Source: Cherax quadricarinatus
Taxonomy: Eukaryota > Arthropoda > Malacostraca > Decapoda > Parastacidae
Length of the DNA stretch: 64,000 bases
Direction of reading: 5' to 3'
Assembly (NCBI RefSeq): GCF_038502225.1
Contig: NW_027195535.1
Span: 106,761 to 170,760, forward strand
Part shown: positions 1-8,696 of the stretch, in pieces
How positions within the stretch are numbered: the stretch's first letter is position 1
Layout of the letters: each line of letters starts with the position of its first letter
Made by a program: the position numbers and the translations under genes
The notes under the pieces: model-generated
Databases searched by the model: none
What the model saw: the letters and a program-made list of their open reading frames with translations, nothing else
What the model was told of the DNA's origin: nothing

Positions 1-1142
1 ATGACACTAAAATAAGCATGGAAGTCACTGTGGTAGAGGACACTTAAAAATTACAGGAAGACATAAGCAGGGTTTACCAGTGGGCAGTGGAGAACTACAT
101 GCCATTCAGTGGTGATGACGTTCAGTGGTGATAAGCTGCAGCTGCTTAGGTATGGAAAGAATGAAGAACTCAAAAGGAACTACAGTGGACCCCCGGTTAA
201 CGATATTTTTTCACTCCAGAAGTATGTTCAGGTGCTAGTACTGACCGAATTTGTTCCCATAAGGAATATTGTGAAGTAGATTAGTCCATTTCAGACCCCC
301 AAACATACACTTACAAACGCACTTACATAAATACGCTTGCATAATTGGTCGCATTCGGAGGTGATCGTTATGCGGGGGTCCACTGTATATACAAAACTCA
401 AGAGGGTCACCAAATGGAACAAAAGGAACACATAAAATATCTGGGAATAATTATGTCAGCTAACCTTTCTTTTAAAGACCATAAGACAAAGATCATGACA
501 GCCAGGAAGATGATGGGGTGGATATTGAGAACTTTCAAAACAAGGGAAATAATGCCAGTAGTGACACACTCCAAATTGCTAGTGCTCCCTCACTTAGAAT
601 ATTGCGCAGTGCTAATGGCCCCATTCTAAGCAAGAGAAATATCAGAGCTGGAACAAGTACAGAGATCGTTTACGGCTCACCTTGAGCCAGTAAAGCACCT
701 AAATTACTGGAAACACCTTCAAGTCCTGAACATGTACTCATTGGAGCCGAGGAGGGAAAGATGCATGATAATATATATACCTGGAAAGTACTTGAGGGCC
801 TGGTCCCAAATCTGCATGCTGGCATAACAGCATACTGGAGTGAGAGATATGGGAGGAAGTGCAGAATAAACCCAGTGAGGAGCAGGGGTGCAGTAAGGAC
901 AATAAGGGAACACTGTATCAACCAGAAGATATCAGAAACATGACTGGAACAAGTGTAGAAGCCTTCAAGAGGAAACTGGACAACTATCTCACCAGGTGCC
1001 AGATCAACCAGGCTGTGATGGACATGTGGGGCAGTGGGCCTCCAGCAGCAACAGCCTGGTTGACCAGGCAAGCACCAGACGAGCCTGGCCCATGGCTGGG
1101 CTCCGAGAGTAGTGAAACTCTCGAAACTCTTCAAAGGTATAT
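1..1142 (+). mobile_element. CR1-like LINE, 3' half (degenerate)
   Basis: Conceptual translation with stops and frameshifts gives the part of a non-LTR reverse transcriptase just after the catalytic aspartates, then the thumb and C-terminal region. Recognisable blocks are KYLGIIMSANLSFKDH, MMGWILRTFKTRE, LPHLEYCAVLMAPF (345-629) and YTWKVLEGLVPNLHAGI (about 775-830). The same blocks occur in order in the better copy at 4912-6177 on the minus strand. The 3' end (about 960-1142) is a variant of the family's conserved tail. The copy enters from outside the window, is split by a MITE at 181-387, and is a dead fossil. The clade name CR1-like/Jockey superfamily rests on motif recognition only. Confidence 0.75.
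181..387. mobile_element. MITE with Tigger/mariner-type terminal inverted repeats
   Basis: It starts TACAGTGGACCCCCGGTTAA and ends with the inverted counterpart GGGGGTCCACTGTA. About 20 terminal bases match with few differences, and the element is bounded by TA as expected for Tc1/mariner/pogo insertions. It interrupts the CR1-like reading frame: RT-like coding sequence is present on both sides. It has no coding capacity. Confidence 0.75.
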
Positions 1143-1149
1143 CAAATGT

Positions 1150-1375
1150 ACCAGCCACTTTAAAACATCATCTCTGCTGCTTTCAACTTTCTGTCTTGAG
1201 TCCATCTATCCCAACTGCTTTACCTAATTTCATTCTACCCACTACCTTAAGTGCACACTCCACACTTACATCTGGCTCATTCTCACTCCTACAAGATGTT
1301 CTACCTCCCTGCCCAATGCACAACATCACTGCCTTCCTTTCATTAACATTTAATAATTATTTCTTTTGTTTTTAA
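1150..1375 (-). mobile_element. RTE-like LINE fragment (degenerate)
   Basis: On the minus strand this resembles the linker between endonuclease and RT of the RTE-like family. The same run of phrases (ctgctttacc, ccactctcacatctgg, tgatgttgtacctccctg, cattgcatgaaatcactgcc) is found with substitutions at 28630-28790. It lies directly after the tail of the CR1-like copy and has no usable ORF. Confidence 0.6.
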
Positions 1376-2445
1376 AGTCCTTATGATCATAACAAAAAGT
1401 GCAACAAAAAATTTAATGATGCAGGAAAATCTTAGTGTTACTCACTTAACTCCCCTCCCACAAAAAAAAAAAAGTATTGTGAGATTTGGTAATACATGCC
1501 ATAGATTTCTTTGTATATCTGTGGTATGGGCAGGTTGGTGGCTACAAGCAGTTGCTCTCAGCCACTTGCCTGTTGCCCCTCTTGCTAAGCTAGGACATTC
1601 CACATGTCTTAATCATGTTCAAGAGATGACTTCCCTCCTTACCTATTTAATGTTTTCCAAAACTTTTATCAGATTTATGATGCTTAATTTATAATTGTTA
1701 CTATATTCGTGTGGAGGTATTAAACACACTCAAGTTATGCAGTGCCTGGGAAATGAGTGGTAATCAGGTTTGATTCACAGAAGGAAATGGCTGCTTTAAT
1801 TCCTTGGATCAGAACCCTCCTTTGCCAGCATCAAGCACCTTGAAGGGGTGATTTATGGAGAAACATTAAAATCAAGCATTCAATGTGCATTGCAATAACA
1901 AAAGTATAGTATCATACATTACTCTGCAAGTTAAATATTCCCACATAGTTTAGCTGTAATTCTACAATTGTTGTATGTGCTGTTGATTGATTTTAAAGTG
2001 TGAGAAAGTGTGTGTACATTAGAAAGATGCATGGTAGGCTTGACTGCAGAGATGCTGCCATAATACCAGTTAGCTGACTGCCTCAGCACATGAGCTTATT
2101 TGTTTAGAGAATCCCCTTACCTAGCTAGGTAAGATAAGGGAGTGTTTATCTTTTATTTGGATGTCTGTATCTTTTATTTGGATATCTATTACAGTGAGGG
2201 ATGATGTTAGAGCAAGCCTTACAGCTTCTGCCCCTGCACATGTACATCTTAGACCTAAGAGTAAAAGTTCACTTCCCCATTCCATTGCTGACTACCTTTA
2301 GCTTGTGTTGTGGGGAAGGATGGGGGCTCAGTCCCTACTTAATCTCATACTAAACATAAAATTATCGGCCCTCGTGCAGACTATTCCCGATAAAGGTTGT
2401 CTATACAATTCAGGCAGAGGGACCCTAAGAAGAAAAATGCATCCA
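1376..2445. other. Unassigned AT-rich DNA
   Basis: I see no gene-like coding signal; short ORFs here have no recognisable motif. A small remnant of the I-LINE-derived short element lies at 1806-1848. The stretch could be intron or flank of MDN1, or old unrecognised repeats. Confidence 0.4.
1806..1848 (-). mobile_element. Remnant of the I-LINE-derived short element (5' part)
   Basis: The reverse complement reads like the first 40 or so bases of the short elements at 34276, 42543, 42716 and 48809 (cccctcaagg...ttgatg...gaggg...tgatc), with several substitutions and indels. It is an old, partial copy. Confidence 0.45.
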
Positions 2446-2449
2446 CTGT

Positions 2450-2800
2450 TATATACAGGTCTGCCATCACAAATCCGGCAATCAGTTATTCGGTTCCTTC
2501 AGTTATTCGGCACTAATTTTGGCTAGCATAATTTCAAATTTCCAGGGTCGCCACACCAACCTGCTGGTACTGTTTGGTGGCGCTACTTGCTGCATAAGTC
2601 ATTCCAATTTCTTTTTCTCCATTTATTGTTTTAACCTGCTTACTTTTAGCCCTAGCCATGGTTCCAATGAATAAAAGAAATGCTTCTCATTATGTAAAGC
2701 ACCTACACAGTACATTATCCATTAAAGATAAGGTGGCTTTGAAGCCACTGTCGGTTGCCATGAGCTCAGTCTCATGAAGCAGGAGAATATGCTTTATTAT
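2450..2800 (+). pseudogene. Tigger/pogo transposase, N-terminal fragment
   Basis: From the ATG near 2658 the frame gives MVPMNKRNASHYVKHLHSTL followed by SIKDKVALKPLSV, then a stop. This resembles the start of Tigger/pogo-family transposases, where a basic segment precedes the psq-type helix-turn-helix (LSIKDKVxLLKxL). The 200 bases upstream (repeated 'ttattcgg' and 'aatccgg' motifs) resemble the 5' untranslated end of such an element. No DDE core or 3' terminus is recognisable, so this is a truncated fossil. Confidence 0.5.
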
Positions 2801-2891
2801 TACGCTAATATCAATACTACAACTTATTTGCCTATCACAATTGATCTAATATGACATAAGAAACAATATAAATAACATAAAACATGTTAAA

Positions 2892-2995
2892 TACAGTGGA
2901 CCCTCGACCAACGATGGCATCGACTAACGTTAAATTTGACTAATGATAATCATTCTCGGGTACCAATTAATATTGTTAGTCGAGGGTCCACTGTA
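2892..2995. mobile_element. Short near-palindromic MITE with Tigger-type ends
   Basis: It begins TACAGTGGACCCTCGACCAA and ends TTAGTCGAGGGTCCACTGTA; the inverted ends agree over about 20 bp, and the element is TA-bounded. It is 104 bp long with no ORF. The termini share CAGTGGACC with the MITE at 181-387 and with the Tigger elements at 16912 and 19121. Confidence 0.8.
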
Positions 2996-3339
2996 CTCCA
3001 GAATGAATAATATTTGGCATAACACCGAGCAGTTCGACAGAGTTATGAAGAGGACATATGGTATACAAATACCATTCTCCTATCCTTGTCTTGGGGGTTT
3101 ATGCTAAAAGATATATTACAAAATAGATAGTTTTTGATTGCCATGTGAAAAGTATTGAAATTCCCTAAGCAAAAATTTTTTTCTTTACCCCCAAGAGTAA
3201 ACAAAACGCCACCCCCAGTACCTGTCCGCCACCCAAACCCAGCAGGATCAAAAGATTGAATTATTTATAAATTATTAAATAATGCAGTAGTTCAAAAAAA
3301 TTTCTTTTTTTGGAAAAAAATTCCAAATGGAAGAAAAAA
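2996..3339. other. Unassigned AT-rich DNA
   Basis: No coding or repeat structure that I can name. Homopolymer runs become frequent from about 3170 on. Confidence 0.3.
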
Positions 3340-3530
3340 TAAAAGGGGGGCCGGGGCCATGACTAATGAACAGAAAAAGTTTTTTTAGTGGGAATGTCTG
3401 CATTGTTTATTCTGACCCATTTAAAATTAACTGTTAATTGGGGAAATTTGGAAATTTCCAATTTCTAAATATTGAGTTGAAAAAAGGGAATGGGCAGTTT
3501 TTCCCCAGTTGACAGGCTGGAAAATGTTTA
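3340..3530 (+). mobile_element. Fragment of the TTAA-bounded element
   Basis: It matches the 3' half of the element at 17321-18408 and its copy at 6455-6660, through phrases such as 'gactaatgaacag', 'ggaatgtctg' and 'ttgtttattctg' followed by 'ccaatttct' and 'agttga'. The copy is strongly diverged and has extra homopolymer bases. Confidence 0.5.
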
Positions 3531-3564
3531 TTCAGGTATAACAAATAAGAAATGATTATCAAAA

Positions 3565-3625
3565 TAGATGTATGTATAGAGAACCTAGGGTAACCCAGAA
3601 AAGCGACAAAATGACTTATTTCCCG
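3565..3625 (+). repeat. Small interspersed-repeat fragment (gagaacctaggataaccc type)
   Basis: The phrase gagaacctagggtaaccc followed by 'gacttatttcc' recurs at 61770-61835 and, more diverged, at 51135-51190. It therefore belongs to one dispersed family, probably the 3' body of a LINE or SINE. Too short to classify. Confidence 0.5.
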
Positions 3626-4350
3626 ATGGTTGGGCTTTCATATAAATGGTTTTTTAAAATTTTTTTTGGTTTTTTTATCTATTAAACTTGGGGAAAATGG
3701 AAAAATGTTTTAAAAAAAAAAATAAAAAGACGGAAAAAATGGAGTTTACTTCACCCAACCCCCCTTTTTAGTATATTTTGATGGTTTTTATGGGCCCCAT
3801 TTTTTGACCTTTTTATAAAGGAAGTATTTAAAAAAAGCATATTTTGATTGCCGACAAAAAAACTTTAAATTATCAAATAAAACATTTCATGTTCAAAGAA
3901 CTTTTTCAAGGGTTTAATTTTTTTAAGTGATTTTTAACCAACCACTTTGCAATTTGCAAACTCAGAACCGCACAACAGGTCCCAATATGGGATTTGGATG
4001 GGGGAGTTTATATATATATATATCTTTCTTTCTTTCCACACCCCCTGACCCACCGGAAGGGTGTAAAAAAAAACAAAGTCTCCCTTTTTACATTTTAGAA
4101 TATATACAGGAGAAGGAGTTCCATTTCTGGCAATTTTTTTGGGGCACTCTTTTTTTTTTTTCAACACGCATGGCTTAGGAGGAAGAATTTTTCCCCTTCC
4201 CCATGGAGGTAAAGAGGAAATAAACAAGAATAAGAACTAGAAAGAAAAAGAAGAAAAACCCCAAAGGGGGGTGTATTTATGCTTGTACTTTATGTGTATG
4301 TGACCATTAATAGAAGTAGAAGAATCCTGAAACCCCATGTTATGAGACAA
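3626..4350. other. Homopolymer-rich, low-complexity stretch
   Basis: Dense runs of A, T, G and C of 5-11 bases occur, with a short TA run at 4008-4022. ORFs on both strands are dominated by the homopolymers. There is no credible gene. It may be decayed repeat sequence with poor consensus quality. Confidence 0.4.
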
Positions 4351-4354
4351 AAAA

Positions 4355-4480
4355 GGGCACCAGCAAACCTACCATCGTAAAACAACAGGGTTTCCTTACA
4401 CTATGGCAGGACGGTAGTTTCTCCTCGGTTGCTGTCTACCAACCTACTACCCGGTATATATATATATTTTTTTTTTTTTC
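4355..4480 (+). repeat. Possible SINE-like repeat
   Basis: The segment with 'cctaccatcgtaaaac', 'gggtttccttacac', 'ggcaggacggtag' and 'ggttgctgtctaccaacc' resembles a dispersed decapod repeat I recognise only loosely. There is no second copy in this window, so the call is tentative. Confidence 0.3.
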
Positions 4481-4870
4481 CAAAATGTGCTAAACACAAA
4501 TCAGACTACCTTCTGACTTTAACTTCCCCCCCCCTTTAAAAAGGGGGTTTTTTTTAGAATCCTGAATTGAAGGGCCCCGAGGGGGAAGGATTTTCCACTA
4601 AAAGGGTTTTTATGTTTGTATTCTCAGTTTCGTGGTCTCATATGATAGAATGGAAGATAACAATTAGAGATAATTTTGATAAGTTTCAGGACTGAAAGTG
4701 GCTTCAAATTGAGCTCAGAGTAGCAGAAATGTTTGATTTTTCTTGATATTCCAGAGTGCACAAATTATGTCATTCGTCCAATACTCTGATATGTGTCCAC
4801 AAATGTGCTGACATTATTTATACAATTTTTACAATAATGCAGTTGTCTGCATAACAGTAAATCTTTTATT

Positions 4871-6408
4871 TTTGTGTTTACCTGGAGTTTACCTGGAGAG
4901 AGTTCCGGGGGTCAACACCCCCGCGGCCCGGTCTGTGACCAGGCCTCCTGGTGGATCAGAGCCTGATCAACCAGGCTGTTGCTGCTGGCTGCACGCAAAC
5001 CAACATATGAGCCACAGCCCGGCTGATCAGGAACTGACTTTAGGTGCTTGTCCAGTGCCAGCTTGAAGACTGCCAGGGGTCTGTTGGTAATCCCCCTTAT
5101 GTGTGCTGGGAGGCAGTTGAACAGTCTCGGGCCCCTGACACTTATTGTATGGTCTCTTAACGTGCTAGTGACACCCCTGCTTTTCATTGGGGGGATGGTG
5201 CATCGTCTGCCAAGTCTTTTGCTTTCGTAGTGAGTGATTTTCGTGTGCAAGTTCGGTACTAGTCCCTCTAGGATTTTCCAGGTGTATATAATCATGTATC
5301 TCTCCCTCCTGCGTTCCAGGGAATACAGGTTTAGGAACCTCAAGCGCTCCCAGTAATTGAGGTGTTTTATCTCCGTTATGCGCGCCGTGAAAGTTCTCTG
5401 TACATTTTCTAGGTCGGCAATTTCACCTGCCTTGAAAGGTGCTGTTAGTGTGCAGCAATATTCCAGCCTAAATAGAACAAGTGACCTGAAGAGTGTCATC
5501 ATGGGCTTGGCCTCCCTAGTTTTGAAGGTTCTCATTATCCATCCTGTCATTTTTCTAGCAGATGCGATTGATACAATGTTATGGTCCTTGAAGGTGAGAT
5601 CCTCCGACATGATCACTCCCAGGTCTTTGACGTTGGTGTTTCGCTCTATTTTGTGGCCAGAATTTGTTTTGTACTCTGATGAAGATTTAATTTCCTCATG
5701 TTTACCATATCTGAGTAATTGAAATTTCTCATCGTTGAACTTCATATTGTTTTCTGCAGCCCACTGAAAGATTTGGTTGATGTCCGCCTGGAGCCTTGCA
5801 GTGTCTGCAATGGAAGACACTGTCATGCAGATTCGGGTGTCATCTGCAAAGGAAGACACGGTGCTGTGGCTGACATCCTTGTCTATGTCAGATATGAGGA
5901 TGAGGAACAAGATGGGAGCGAGTACTGTGCCTTGTGGAACAGAGCTTTTCACCGTAGCTGCCTCGGACTTTACTCTGTTGACGACTACTTTCTGTGTTCT
6001 GTTAGTGAGGAAATTATAGATCCATCGACCGACTTTTCCTGTTATTCCTTTAGCACGCATTTTGTGCGCTATTACGCCATGGTCACACTTGTCGAAGGCT
6101 TTTGCAAAGTCTGTATATATTACATCTGCATTTTTTTTGTCTTCTAGTGCATTTAGGACCTTGTCGTAGTGATCCAATAGTTGAGACAGACAGGAGCGAC
6201 CTGTTCTAAACCCATGTTGCCCTGGGTTGTGTAACTGATGGGTTTCTAGATGGGTGGTGATCTTGCTTCTTAGGACCCTTTCAAAGATTTTTATGATATG
6301 GGATGTTAGTGCTATTGGTCTGTAGTTCTTTGCTGTTGCTTTACTGCCCCCTTTGTGGAGTGGGGCTATGTCTGTTGTTTTTAGTAACTGTGGGACGACC
6401 CCCGTGTG
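4871..6408 (-). mobile_element. CR1-like LINE, 5'-truncated insertion
   Basis: This is an insertion with RT coding sequence on the minus strand. Its terminal 3' repeat reads on the plus strand as 'tacctggagtttacctggag' (4860-4880 region). It sits inside the TTAA-type element, with 'gtgt' at both borders as a possible short target duplication. The coding frame runs nearly to the 3' end, so the well-known tail repeat of this family is partly coding. Same family as 1-1142, 25511-28035, 31811-31880 and 43143-43868. Confidence 0.85.
4912..6408 (-). pseudogene. CR1-like reverse transcriptase (partial ORF2)
   Basis: The open frame of 421 codons (6177-4912) continues upstream without an obvious break to the insertion border at 6408, so it lacks the endonuclease and an ATG context. 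Motifs in order: AKNYRPIALTS and GFRTGRSC (upstream part), TDFAKAFDKCDH (first catalytic Asp), SSVPQGTVLAPILFLILISD, and SSFADDTRICM with both catalytic aspartates kept. Thumb-region blocks follow (DLGVIMSEDLTFKDHN, GWIMRTFKTRE, FRLEYCCTLTAPF), then a C-terminal block (LNYWERLRFLNLYSLERRRE). It is the cleanest RT of its family here, but 5' truncation makes it inactive as an autonomous unit. It would have reverse transcribed its RNA at nicked chromosomal targets. Confidence 0.85.
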
Positions 6409-6944
6409 AATAAAAATTCAAAATAGAAAGCAAGTTTAATATAGGAGAGTCCTTAGAACATGACTAATGAACAGAGGAAATATTGCTTTAGTGCCAGGAA
6501 TGTCAACATTATTTATTCTGGACCCTGTTTTTGAAATTAGTAATTTTTTATTTTTGTGTGAAATTGGTAAAATTATCTATTTCCTATAACTTTATTGGGT
6601 AGTTGAGTTAGGTAAATGGGTGGTTTCTTGTTCTCAGTCATAAGATAGAAGGAATGCTAGTGAAATAGCTATAAGTTTGGTCGACTGGAACAGTGGAATT
6701 GGCCGAAAATAGGGCTCAAAGTGAGTGAAATCGCTGATGCATAAATATCACTGAGACTACTGACTTTGCGAGTACATATGTAATTCCGTAAGTTTTGCAT
6801 TGAATTTCGTACTTTTGGTTTTATTATCTTTGTAGAAAGATTCTCTGTTGTTTGATAAGAATTTTTTTTTTTTTTAAATTTTCCGACCCTGATAGCAAGT
6901 TTTAGATCGGGTTCCGACCCTCAGAGGGTTAAAAAAGAAATCTC

Positions 6945-8460
6945 TGCACTTTGGTACATTTCCTTGGTTGCTTCCATAGATAAACTCCTTTCCACAATTG
7001 CTTCAACACACCACCCACCTTTTCCCTCTGTCTATTCTATGGTTCACCTCATTTTTCATAGACCCAGCTGCTGAAATAGTCACAAATATCTAAATATATC
7101 CACTTCTTTCATACTCCCTACAGTCTGATATTCAATCTATACTTTGTTGTTATCATCATCACCTTGCTCTTTTCTATGTTCAATTTTAAATTCCTCCTTT
7201 ACATACCCTCCCAGATTTATCCAATAGCCTTTTGCAACTTGTCTTTGGAATTTCCCAAGAGATTGTATCATCACCAAAGAGCAACTGTGACACCTCCCAC
7301 TTGGTATGGGTTCAACATTTTTAATTTCACATAGTCTTCTCAACACTCTAGCATTCACTTCTTTCACAACCTCACTTATAAATATATTACACAACCATGG
7401 AGGCATCATGCATTCCAGTAAGTCCTACTTTCTCTGGGGAATAATCCCCCTCTTCCCTCTACTTACCTTAACCTGAGTCTTGCTTCCTGTATAAAAACAT
7501 GTAGTTACCTGCCTTTTGTTCTATACATTTGTAATATCCTCCCAATGGCTCCCCTATTCACTCTGTTTTATGCATTTTCTAAACTCATAAATGCAACAAG
7601 CAGCTCTTTGCTCTTATCCAAGTACTGTTTGCTGTATATGCATCAATGTAAACACTTAGTCTTTATATCCCCTACCCTTCTCAAATCCTCCCTGCTCCTT
7701 TGTTTTACCCCTAACCATTTCAATAATAATTTTACCTGGTATACTTAACCAATGATTTTCTTTTTCTTTTAACACACTGGCCATTTCCCACTGAAGCAGG
7801 GTGGCATTGAAAATTGGGTTGGGCAAATGTTTTGTTAGTGGGATGGATTGTAAAGGACCTGCCGAGTATGGGCCAACAGGCCTGCTGCAGTGATCCTCTG
7901 TTCTTATGTTCTTATGTTTTAAAGCATTTCTTCTTTTTACATTTAATAAATTATACAGAAGGGGTTACTAGCTCCTTCCTCCTAACTCAACAGACTTATC
8001 CTCCTAAATTGCTTTCTTTCTTGTCCTTTTTTCCCATATAAAAGAAACTATGCATGATCTCTGCTAGTCTGTTGGTACCTTCTCATTTTTACAGTTTGAA
8101 CTGCACTAGCCACTCCACTATATCTCCACACACTTTTAAAACCTCTGTCTTAACCCAGTGTATCTAGTCACTCTTTTCTCTTTCATTCTACCCCCCATGT
8201 CCCTCACACTGCTATTCAATGTTATCCTTCCATTCCCCGTGCATAAAATCACCATCTGCCATTCATCACTAACATTCAACCATCCCACGTCCCAGTTGAC
8301 CACCTTTTCTCTTTTGCTTTTAACTGCTAAGTTCATTTGTTCTCCATGCTCATTCCCATTTTTTCTCTCTTTCACCACTTTTATTTTATTTCCCTCTTTT
8401 CTTCTTATAGTCTGCCTTCTGAAGTGTTAATCTATTCTTCCTTACCACCCTCTTTACCTC
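6945..8460 (-). mobile_element. RTE-like LINE fragment (degenerate)
   Basis: On the minus strand, motif-by-motif agreement with the copy at 62565-64000 is visible: 'agcaactgtgacacctcccactt', the 'aaatatattacacaaccatgg' region, 'gcaacaagcagctctttg', and 'aactatgcatgatctctgc'. Encoded fragments include PWLCNIFISEVVKEVNARVL (7137-7409). Many stops and indels are present. A second repeat (7815-7925), preceded by an RTE-type tail piece (about 7773-7803), interrupts it. It lies just 5' of the large MDN1 exon. Confidence 0.7.
7815..7925 (+). mobile_element. LINE/SINE 3' end with gttcttat repeats
   Basis: The stretch 'ggattgtaaaggacctgccg', 'tatgggccaacaggcctgct' and 'gcagtgatcctctgttctta', then tgttcttatg, looks like the terminal part of a retroelement with an 8-bp repeat tail. 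It interrupts the RTE-like fragment. The parent element is not in the window. I recognise the phrase as a common decapod repeat end, from memory only. Confidence 0.5.
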
Positions 8461-8696
8461 ACCATACCACCAGTTATTGCTTAGTTATGAAAACATAATT
8501 TGCAATATTCAAAGTCTTTTGGTTTTGTGGGACATCTAGGAGTGTAACCTCCCACTGATTCATATACATGCCTCTATTTCAAACACAAAATTTACCTGTA
8601 GTTTTTTTAATTTTGACTAATTTTTGTAGTTTAATAAGTATTGCATCATTACTTTTCACATGTTTAATATTACTAATTTGTGTTTTTCTTTTACAG
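8461..8696 (+). other. End of an MDN1 intron
   Basis: AT-rich sequence leads into a polypyrimidine tract and acceptor (tgtttttcttttacag, AG at 8695-8696). The MDN1 frame begins one base into the exon, i.e. one base completes a codon split by the intron. Confidence 0.7.

Larger units (their letters stand above)
4608..6932 (+). mobile_element. TTAA-type element split by a CR1-like insertion
   Basis: Two arms, 4608-4870 and about 6406-6932, line up collinearly with 17519-18408. The left arm ends 'cataacagtaaatctt', and the right arm resumes at 'gaataaaaattcaaa', exactly as the uninterrupted copy reads through about 17815-17850. The right end is 'cagagggttaa', ending in TTAA like the copy at 18408. 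No ORF is seen; it looks like a non-autonomous, possibly piggyBac-like, DNA element. The 5' terminus is not recognised in this copy. Confidence 0.65.

Noticed and set aside
1..8696. Upstream MDN1 exons encoding the AAA domains
   Set aside because: I looked for Walker A/B-like and other midasin blocks in all translated stretches and saw none; the sequence is explained by repeats or unassigned. The upstream exons probably lie beyond the window.
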